Source of the DNA: Pseudomonadota bacterium
GTDB taxonomy: Bacteria > Pseudomonadota > Gammaproteobacteria > Steroidobacterales > Steroidobacteraceae
NCBI GenBank assembly: GCA_003242275.1
Contig: QGUX01000088.1
Coordinates: forward strand, 1 to 11,676
DNA: 11,676 bases
Reading direction: 5' to 3'
Part shown: in pieces, positions 6,202-11,676 of the stretch
Numbering within the stretch: the first letter of the stretch is position 1
How the letters are laid out: every line of letters starts with the position of its first letter
Translations under genes and position numbers: made by a program
Notes under the pieces: model-generated
Database searches by the model: none
Told to the model about the DNA's origin: nothing
The model's input: the letters and a program-made list of their open reading frames with translations, nothing else

Positions 6202-7055
6202 CTGCGATCATCGAGGCCCGCGGCCTCACCAAGCGCTACGGGCGCGGCAAGGTGGCCGTGGCCGGCGTCGACTTCACCGTGGGGGCCGGGCGCATCGTGG
6301 GCCTGATCGGCCGCAACGGCGCGGGCAAGACCACGGTGATCAAGTCCGTACTGGGGCTGACGCCCTATGAGGGCGGGCTGAAGGTCCTGGGCCGCGACCC
6401 GGCGCGCGAGCGCGACCACCTGATGCGCGAGGTTTCCTTCATCGCCGACGTGGCGGTGCTGCCGCGGTGGCTGAAGGTGCGCGACGCCCTCCGGTACGTG
6501 GAGGGCGTGCATCCGGCCTTCAACCGCGAGCGCGCCGAGAGCTTCCTCGCCGCCACCGAGGTGAAGCTGTCGCACAAGGTGCGCGAGCTCTCCAAGGGCA
6601 TGGTCACCCAGCTGCACCTGGCGCTGGTGCTGGCCATCCGCGCGCGCCTGCTGGTGCTGGACGAGCCCACGCTGGGCCTGGACCTGCTGGTGCGCCGGCG
6701 CTTCTACGACACCCTGGTCAACGACTACATGGACGAGGAGCGCACCATCCTCGTCACCACCCACCAGGTGGAGGAAGTCGAGCACCTGCTCACGGATGTG
6801 CTGTTCATCGAACGGGGAAGGATCGTGCTCGACTCCTCCATCGAGGACCTTCCCGGGCGCTTCGCGCAGGTGGTGGTGGGCCCGGACCGGCTGGAGGCGG
6901 CGCGCGCGCTGGGTCCCTTCAGCGAGCGCACGCTGTTCGGGCGCACAGCGCTGTTCTACGACGGCGTGCCCCGCGAGCGGCTCCGGGAACTGGGCGAGGT
7001 GGGTACGCCGAGCATCGCCGATCTCTTCGTGGCACGCATGCAGGAGGCCGCATGA
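6198..7055 (+). CDS. ABC transporter ATP-binding protein (YtrB/CcmA-like)
   Basis: A 285-residue ABC ATPase that would power the permease encoded next, on the cytoplasmic face of the inner membrane. Walker A is GRNGAGKTT (38-46), Walker B is LLVLDEP (151-157), the D-loop region is LGLD, and the H-loop histidine is His189 (TTHQ). The signature motif is LSKGM (131-135) instead of the usual LSGGQ, and the Q-loop region SFIADVAVLP carries no glutamine. Both are departures seen in the YtrB/BcrA-like drug- and peptide-exporter branch, but they may slow ATP turnover. A C-terminal extension of about 65 residues follows the ATPase core. The gene overlaps the regulator by ATGA and the permease by ATGA, so the three are translationally coupled. 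The transported substrate is unknown. Confidence 0.93.
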   Translation: MTAIIEARGLTKRYGRGKVAVAGVDFTVGAGRIVGLIGRNGAGKTTVIKSVLGLTPYEGGLKVLGRDPARERDHLMREVSFIADVAVLPRWLKVRDALRYVEGVHPAFNRERAESFLAATEVKLSHKVRELSKGMVTQLHLALVLAIRARLLVLDEPTLGLDLLVRRRFYDTLVNDYMDEERTILVTTHQVEEVEHLLTDVLFIERGRIVLDSSIEDLPGRFAQVVVGPDRLEAARALGPFSERTLFGRTALFYDGVPRERLRELGEVGTPSIADLFVARMQEAA

Positions 7056-7918
7056 GCCTGTACCGGCACAAGTACGCGCTGCTGGTGCGGCGCGAGCTCT
7101 GGGAACACCGCTCGCTCTTCATCGCGCCGCTGGTGGCGGCCTCGCTGCTCCTGCTGACCGTGCTGCTGGGCGCGGGCTTCAGCGCCGAGCGGCTGGTGGT
7201 GGGCCTGCCGCCCCCGGAGGAGCTGCGCGAGATGATCAATGGCCAGGGCCTGGGCCACATTGCCGCCTCGACGCTGGTGGGCACCACGGTGTTCATCGGC
7301 ACCATCGCCGGCATCGCGGTGCTGTTCTTCCTGCTCGATGCGCTGTACGCGGAACGCAAGGACCGCAGCATCCTGTTCTGGAAGTCGATGCCGGTGTCCG
7401 ACACGGAGACGGTGCTGGCCAAGCTCGCCGTGGGGCTGGTCGTGGTCCCGGTGGGAACGGTGCTGCTGGCGACGGCGCTGCAGCCCGTGGCGGCCGCGTT
7501 CCTGTACCTGCGCATGGAGACGCTGCGCCCGCTGATGGACGCCAGCCTGTTCACCGGCTGGATCACGGGCTTCGGCCGGATGCTGCTCACCTGCGTGTTC
7601 GTGGGCCTGTGGTACCTGCCGGTGGCGGCCTGGCTGCTGCTGGCCTCGGTGGTCTCGCGCCGCCTGCCCATGGCCGTGGCCTTCCTGCCCATGGCACTGA
7701 TCGGCATGTTCGAGAGCATCGCCTTCGGCCGGCCGTACGTGTCGCGCGTCATCGGCCTGCGCCTGCTGCCCTGGGATTCCCAGGCCGCGCCGCTGCTGAC
7801 TCCAGGCCAGGACATCCTCGGCGTGTTCCTCGATCCGGAACTCTGGGTGGGACTCGCCGTGGGCATCGTAATGGTGTACATCGTCATCCGTCTGCGGAGG
7901 TATCGCGACGACACCTGA
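7052..7918 (+). CDS. ABC-2-like transporter permease
   Basis: A 288-residue integral inner-membrane protein with about six predicted spans (roughly residues 21-41, 74-98, 122-150, 172-200, 205-222, 264-281) and a basic C-terminal tail. The cytoplasmic loop ERKDRSILFWKSMPVSD (101-117) is a hallmark of the ABC-2 permease group that pairs with YtrB-like ATPases and a GntR regulator. The start is the ATG at 7052, preceded by the strong site CAGGAGG (7041-7047) and overlapping the ATPase stop. The frame is open far upstream, but that part is only a shadow of the ATPase gene. It forms an exporter with the ATPase at 6198-7055. A role in removing or sensing envelope-active compounds is an inference from relatives. 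Confidence 0.88.
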   Translation: MSLYRHKYALLVRRELWEHRSLFIAPLVAASLLLLTVLLGAGFSAERLVVGLPPPEELREMINGQGLGHIAASTLVGTTVFIGTIAGIAVLFFLLDALYAERKDRSILFWKSMPVSDTETVLAKLAVGLVVVPVGTVLLATALQPVAAAFLYLRMETLRPLMDASLFTGWITGFGRMLLTCVFVGLWYLPVAAWLLLASVVSRRLPMAVAFLPMALIGMFESIAFGRPYVSRVIGLRLLPWDSQAAPLLTPGQDILGVFLDPELWVGLAVGIVMVYIVIRLRRYRDDT

Positions 7919-7927
7919 AGGACGGGA

Positions 7928-9049
7928 ATGGCTTTCCTCGAAAGCCGGCGCAACGAATCCACGCTCGAACTGGCCCTGCGCGGCGCATGGCGCGCCGAGG
8001 CCATCGATTCCATCCGCAGGGAGGTCGCGGCCCTCGACCTCGACGGCGTCGCCGAGGCGCGCATCACCACCGGCACGGCCGAGCGGCTCGACCTGTCGGG
8101 CACCTGGGCGCTGGATGACCTGACCCGCGTGCTGGCCGGCCGCGGCGTCACCGTGGCGTTCGCCGACGGGGAACCCTCGATGCTGCCGCTGGTGCGCACG
8201 GCCCTGCATGCCGAGTCCAAGGACAAGCCTTCGGCGCTGCAGGGCGAGGTCAACTTCAACATCGTCGAACGCCTCGGCCGCACGGCGGTGGAGCGGCTGG
8301 AGGGCGTCCGGGACGGGCTGGCATTCGTGGGGCATGCCGCCACCGTCTTCGCGCGCGCGCTGTTGCGCTGGCGCGCGCTGCGGCCGGTCTCGGTGGCGCG
8401 CCACATCTACGACACCGGCATCACCGCCATCCCGGTGGTGTCGCTGATCGCCTTCCTGATCAGCGTCATCGTGGCCTACCTCGCCGCCAGCCAGCTGCGC
8501 AACTACGGCGCCGACATCTACGTGGTGGACCTGATCACCGTGGGCGTGCTGCGCGAGCTGGGCGTGCTGCTGACCGCCATCATCGTGGCCGGCCGCACCG
8601 GCAGCTCCTTTGCCGCGGAGATCGGCTCGATGCGGCTCAACGAGGAGGTGGACGCGCTGGACGCCATCGGCGTGGACGCGGTGGAGACGCTGGTGCTGCC
8701 GCGCATCCTGGGGATGATGATCGCGCTGCCGCTGCTGACCATCATCGCCGACCTGGTGGGCATGGCCGGCGGCGCGCTGCTGTGCAACTGGCTGCTGGAC
8801 ATGCCGTATGCGCAGTTCATCGCCCGCGCCAACGAGGCCATCTCGCCGACGACGTTCTGGGCCGGCCTGGTCAAGGCGCCGGCGTTCGCGATCCTGATCG
8901 CGATGGCGGGCACCTACCGCGGCTTCCAGGTGCGCGGCTCGGCGCGCGAGCTGGGCCGCCTGACCACGGTGGCGGTGGTGCAGGCCATCTTCCTGGTGCT
9001 GCTGGCCGACGCGCTGTTCGCGGTGCTGTTCCTGGAGATCGACTTCTGA
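7928..9049 (+). CDS. mlaE: STAS-MlaE fusion: permease of an Mla/MCE-type lipid ABC transporter
   Basis: A 373-residue inner-membrane permease for phospholipid (or other lipid) traffic between the inner and outer membranes. Residues 1 to about 100 form a soluble STAS-like domain, the counterpart of separate MlaB. The segment LDLSGTWALDDL (54-65) lies where STAS domains carry their conserved Ser/Thr, with Ser57 as the candidate. The MlaE domain follows from about 150, with an interface-helix region SVARHIYDTGITAIPVVSLI and the conserved TGSSFAAEIGSMRLNEEVDA (224-243), about five to six membrane spans, and a C-terminal IDF. The gene starts 9 bases after the ABC-2 permease stop and overlaps mlaF by one base (TGATG). 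There is no separate mlaB because the domain is fused. Family secure; exact lipid substrate unknown. Confidence 0.95.
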   Translation: MAFLESRRNESTLELALRGAWRAEAIDSIRREVAALDLDGVAEARITTGTAERLDLSGTWALDDLTRVLAGRGVTVAFADGEPSMLPLVRTALHAESKDKPSALQGEVNFNIVERLGRTAVERLEGVRDGLAFVGHAATVFARALLRWRALRPVSVARHIYDTGITAIPVVSLIAFLISVIVAYLAASQLRNYGADIYVVDLITVGVLRELGVLLTAIIVAGRTGSSFAAEIGSMRLNEEVDALDAIGVDAVETLVLPRILGMMIALPLLTIIADLVGMAGGALLCNWLLDMPYAQFIARANEAISPTTFWAGLVKAPAFAILIAMAGTYRGFQVRGSARELGRLTTVAVVQAIFLVLLADALFAVLFLEIDF

Positions 9050-9834
9050 TGGCGGCCAACGACGACATCGTGGTCGAGGTGCGTGGCGTGGTGAACCGCT
9101 TCGGCCGCCAGGTGGTGCACGACGGGCTGGACATGCAGGTGCGCCGGGGCGAGGTGTTCGGCCTGCTGGGCAGCTCGGGATCGGGCAAGTCGGTGCTGCT
9201 CCGGACCATCCTCGGCCTGCACCGGCCGCAGGCCGGCAGCGTGTTCCTCGAGGGCGTGGACATCACCACGCTGTCCGGGCCGGAGCTGGTCCGCGCCAAG
9301 GCGCGGTACGGCGTGACCTTCCAGCACGGCGCGCTGTTCTCGGCGCTGACCGTGCGCGAGAACATCCAGCTGCCCATGGTGGAGCACCTGTCGCTGTCCG
9401 CGGCGGCGATGGACGAGCTGGCGCTGCTGAAGCTGCGCCTTGTAGGACTGCCGGAAGACGCCCTGCACAAGTATCCGGCACAGCTTTCGGGCGGGATGGT
9501 CAAGCGTGCGGCGCTGGCGCGCGCGCTGGCGCTGGACCCTCCGCTGCTGTTCCTGGACGAGCCGACCTCGGGGCTGGATCCCATCAGTGCCGCGGCCTTC
9601 GACGATTTGATAGCCTACCTGCAGCAGGAGCTGCACCTGACGGTGGTGATGATCACGCATGACCTCGATACGATCTTCCGCATCTGCCAGCGGGTCGGCG
9701 TGATCGTCGACAAGAAACTGGTGCAGGACACGCGCGAGCGCATCGTGGACTATCCGCATCCGTGGATACAGGCGTACTTCCACGGCACGCGCGCGGCGCG
9801 CTTCGCCGGGCAGGGAAGGGCGCATGGAGCGTAA
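9049..9834 (+). CDS. mlaF: MlaF-like ATP-binding protein of the lipid ABC transporter
   Basis: A 261-residue ABC ATPase that pairs with the STAS-MlaE permease. All motifs are canonical: Walker A GSSGSGKS (41-48), Q-loop Gln92 (VTFQHGALF, the Mla-type 'F-Q-x-G-A-L-F'), signature LSGGM (146-150) followed by VKRAALARAL, Walker B LLFLDEP (166-172), D-loop SGLDP, and His204 (ITHD). LSGGM-V-K-R is characteristic of MlaF/Mkl-type ATPases. The start is the ATG inside the preceding stop (TGATG). The C-terminus overlaps mlaD by 11 bases. The intact motifs contrast with the degenerate ATPase upstream in the same operon (6198-7055). Confidence 0.95.
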   Translation: MAANDDIVVEVRGVVNRFGRQVVHDGLDMQVRRGEVFGLLGSSGSGKSVLLRTILGLHRPQAGSVFLEGVDITTLSGPELVRAKARYGVTFQHGALFSALTVRENIQLPMVEHLSLSAAAMDELALLKLRLVGLPEDALHKYPAQLSGGMVKRAALARALALDPPLLFLDEPTSGLDPISAAAFDDLIAYLQQELHLTVVMITHDLDTIFRICQRVGVIVDKKLVQDTRERIVDYPHPWIQAYFHGTRAARFAGQGRAHGA

Positions 9835-10762
9835 GGCGAACTACGCCGCCGTCGGCACCTTCGTGCTGCTGGTCATCGCGCTGGGGTTCGGCTTCGTCTA
9901 CTGGTACTCGGAGGGGCGCGACCAGCGCAACTACCAGCGCTACGAGATCTACTTCCCCGGCTCGGTCACGGGCCTGTCGGAGGGCAGCTCGGTGCGCTAC
10001 CTCGGCGTGGAGGTGGGCAAGGTGCGTCGCATCCGCCTCGATCCGCGCAGTCCAGAGCGCGTGCAGATCATCGCCGACATCGACCAGTCCGCGCCGATCA
10101 CGCCGACCACGGCGGCCAACCTGTCGATGCTCAGCTTCGCCACCGGCCTGCTGTACATCGACCTCCGGCAGGTCGCCAGTCCCTCGGACCTGCTGCCGGC
10201 GGTGCCGAGCGAGCGCTATCCGGTGATCAATTCGATGCGCTCGGGCTTCGACGCCTTCCTGTCCGCGCTGCCGGAGCTGGCGGGCAACATCGCCGAGGTG
10301 CTGGAGAGCGCGCAGCAGATCCTGTCGAACGAGAACGCGGAGGCGATCAGTTCCATGGTGCAGAACCTGCACAGGGCTTCCGAGGGCCTGCCGGCGACGA
10401 TGGCGCGGCTCGACGCGCTGCTGGATGAAGTGGGCGAGGCCACGCGCGAGGCGCGCCGCCTCGCCGCCAACCTGGGCGGCGTCACCACCGACGTGGGCGA
10501 GCAGGTACGCCGCGTGGCCGACCGGCTGCAGGTGACAGCCGGATACCTGGAGGAAGCCGGGGTGGGCATCAACCAGATCATCAGCGACAACCGTGCCGGT
10601 GTCGCCACCTTTACCCAGCAGGGCCTGCCGCAGCTCACCCGCACGCTCGAGTCGGCGGAGGACGCGGTGGAAGAGCTGCGCGCCCTGGCGCAGCAGCTGC
10701 GGGAGAATCCCTCGCAGATCATCTACCAGTCGCCGCAGAGGGGCGTGGAGGTGCCGCCGTGA
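9824..10762 (+). CDS. mlaD: MlaD-like MCE domain protein of the lipid transporter
   Basis: A 312-residue periplasmic substrate-binding ring protein. One N-terminal transmembrane anchor (about 7-27, YAAVGTFVLLVIALGFGFV) precedes a single MCE domain (about 38-120) with the typical GSVTGLSEGSSVRYLGVEVG (46-65) and the hydrophobic pore-loop region LSFATGLLYIDL (103-114). The remaining 190 residues are mostly long amphipathic helices rich in Ala, Glu, Arg and Leu, probably a coiled coil extending into the periplasm. This is much longer than E. coli MlaD (about 180 residues) and closer to MCE proteins that build helical tubes. It overlaps mlaF by 11 bases and ends in a GTGA overlap with the lipoprotein gene. 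Confidence 0.93.
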   Translation: MERKANYAAVGTFVLLVIALGFGFVYWYSEGRDQRNYQRYEIYFPGSVTGLSEGSSVRYLGVEVGKVRRIRLDPRSPERVQIIADIDQSAPITPTTAANLSMLSFATGLLYIDLRQVASPSDLLPAVPSERYPVINSMRSGFDAFLSALPELAGNIAEVLESAQQILSNENAEAISSMVQNLHRASEGLPATMARLDALLDEVGEATREARRLAANLGGVTTDVGEQVRRVADRLQVTAGYLEEAGVGINQIISDNRAGVATFTQQGLPQLTRTLESAEDAVEELRALAQQLRENPSQIIYQSPQRGVEVPP

Positions 10763-11409
10763 GCGGGCAGGACACAGCGATGTCCATGGGGCGGCGGCGA
10801 TGGGCCGCCATGGTGGCCGTGCTGGTGGCGCTGGCCGGTTGCAGCGGGCTGCGCAGCAATGCCGAGCCGGACCGCCTGTATGTGTTGCGCGCGGCACCCG
10901 ACGCGGGCGGCACCCCCTTGCCCGGCGTGCTGATCGTGCCGCGCCCGGCGGTGCAGCCCGGGCTCGACACCGCGCGCATCGCGCTGACGCGGCCCGGCAA
11001 CCAGCTCGACTACTACGCCGGCAGCCGCTGGACCAGCACGCTGCCGCGGGTACTGACGGCCTTTGCCGTGCAGTCCATGGACGGCGCATTCGCCACCGTG
11101 GCCGCGGCCGACCGCGGCGCCGGTCCCGCGGATTACGAACTGCTGCTCACGGTGCGGCATTTCGAGGCCGAGTACGCCGACGGGTCCGGCGCGCCGAAGG
11201 TGCGGGTGGCGCTGGACGGCCTGCTGGTGGCCACCTCGCCGCGGCGCGTGCTGGCCAGCTTCGATGTCGACGTGAGCGAGCCGGCGGCCCGCAACCGCAT
11301 GTCGGACATCGTGGTGGCGTTCGAGCGCGCGGCGCAGGCGGCATTCGAGGGCATTCGCCGGCAGGCGGTGGCGGCGGTGCCGCCTGGAACGCGCCCGTCC
11401 GCGCAGTAG
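10759..11409 (+). CDS. ABC_trans_aux (PqiC-like) outer-membrane lipoprotein
   Basis: A lipoprotein of about 216 residues if started at the GTG of 10759 (GTGA overlap with mlaD); ATG codons at 10780 and 10786 are possible alternative starts. The signal is RRRWAAMVAVLVALAGC with a clear lipobox LAGC and lipidated Cys28. Serine at +2 favours sorting to the outer membrane. The mature part (YVLRAAP, then VLIVPRPAVQPGLDTARIAL, then LDYYAGSRWTSTLPRVL) fits the ABC_trans_aux/DUF330 family, which includes PqiC. Such lipoproteins are thought to dock MCE tubes to the outer membrane. It is the last gene of the operon, and no mlaC or mlaA follows within the window, so it may replace them. Family call good; docking role inferred. 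Confidence 0.88.
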   Translation: MSGQDTAMSMGRRRWAAMVAVLVALAGCSGLRSNAEPDRLYVLRAAPDAGGTPLPGVLIVPRPAVQPGLDTARIALTRPGNQLDYYAGSRWTSTLPRVLTAFAVQSMDGAFATVAAADRGAGPADYELLLTVRHFEAEYADGSGAPKVRVALDGLLVATSPRRVLASFDVDVSEPAARNRMSDIVVAFERAAQAAFEGIRRQAVAAVPPGTRPSAQ

Positions 11410-11428
11410 GTCGGCGCGGACGATCGCG

Positions 11429-11676
11429 CTAGAACGTCGACAGTCCGGTGGCCTCCATGAAGCCCGCCTGCCACAGGCGCAGCAGGCTGTCCTCGGCCCA
11501 GGTCTCCGGCGGATCGGTGTAAGGGATGCCGCCGGCATTTCCCCACAGCATCTCGAACCAGCCGGTGGACTCGCGCGCGACCATGCGGCCCATCGGCCGG
11601 GGCCCCCCAGCTTTGGCCTCGGGGTTGAAGTCCCCGATGTGTGGGGGGGAGGAATTGTGGCAGACACCGGGAAGCA
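11429..11676 (-). CDS. C-terminal part of an unidentified protein (5' end outside window)
   Basis: A minus-strand frame stays open from the window edge to the stop at 11429-11431, 81 codons. It reads like real protein, for example NSSPPHIGDFNPEAKAG, then MGRMVARESTGWFEMLWGN and a C-terminal MEATGLSTF. An in-frame ATG at 11591-11593 would give only 54 residues, and coding quality continues upstream of it, so the gene most likely starts beyond the window. I do not recognise the family. It is convergent with the lipoprotein gene, leaving 19 bases between the two stops and no terminator hairpin. Confidence 0.55.
   Translation of the reverse strand, partial: LPGVCHNSSPPHIGDFNPEAKAGGPRPMGRMVARESTGWFEMLWGNAGGIPYTDPPETWAEDSLLRLWQAGFMEATGLSTF

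Noticed and set aside
6467..7051. Upstream extension of the ABC-2 permease frame
   Set aside because: Arg/Gly/Pro/His-rich shadow of the ATPase gene. The permease has a strong ribosome site and start at 7052.
6919..8406. Two long minus-strand open frames (about 480-495 codons) across the permease and mlaE
   Set aside because: Low-complexity Arg/Ser/Ala or His/Gln/Arg composition, no motif or ribosome site, and opposite to well-supported genes.
1..11676. CRISPR array, tRNA/rRNA genes, insertion sequences, phage or toxin-antitoxin genes
   Set aside because: No regularly spaced repeats, no structural-RNA landmarks, and no transposase or integrase motif were seen in either strand.

Overview
The window is gene-dense, very GC-rich DNA with strong codon bias and mostly short gaps. 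Several things point to a Gram-negative, aerobic gammaproteobacterium of the Xanthomonadales/Steroidobacter/Nevskia type: a TonB-dependent receptor, an MCE/Mla-type lipid transporter with an outer-membrane lipoprotein, and the 'cytosolic-like' NAD malate dehydrogenase. The lineage is an inference from gene content only; no rRNA or tRNA is present.

Left part (1-4262). A broken 3-hydroxyisobutyrate-dehydrogenase-like gene runs into a carboxymuconolactone-decarboxylase-family gene (180-563). A convergent gene for a predicted outer-membrane beta-barrel protein (606-1457, minus) follows. It is divergent from a large TonB-dependent receptor (1580-4129, plus). This looks like the edge of a catabolic/uptake cluster. 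Two hairpins follow the receptor. The second is a strong terminator for malate dehydrogenase, which arrives from the other side (4263-5240, minus).

Right part (5241-11676). A 196-base gap separates malate dehydrogenase from a plus-strand run of nine tightly packed genes (5437-11409). The gap holds a perfect 10+10 bp palindrome overlapping a possible promoter. The genes in order are: two very small membrane proteins (59 and 53 aa), a short YtrA-type GntR repressor starting with TTG, an ABC ATPase, an ABC-2-like permease, a STAS-MlaE fusion permease, MlaF ATPase, MlaD/MCE protein, and an ABC_trans_aux (PqiC-like) lipoprotein. Gaps range from 9 bases to an 11-base overlap, and many starts sit inside the preceding stop codon. 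The run therefore reads as one operon in which a Ytr-like exporter module with its own repressor is joined to an Mla-like phospholipid transport system. The most plausible control is autorepression by the GntR protein at the palindrome.

The window ends in the C-terminal part of an unidentified minus-strand gene (11429 to the edge), convergent with the operon.

The main candidate for something undescribed is this combined operon and its two tiny membrane proteins.
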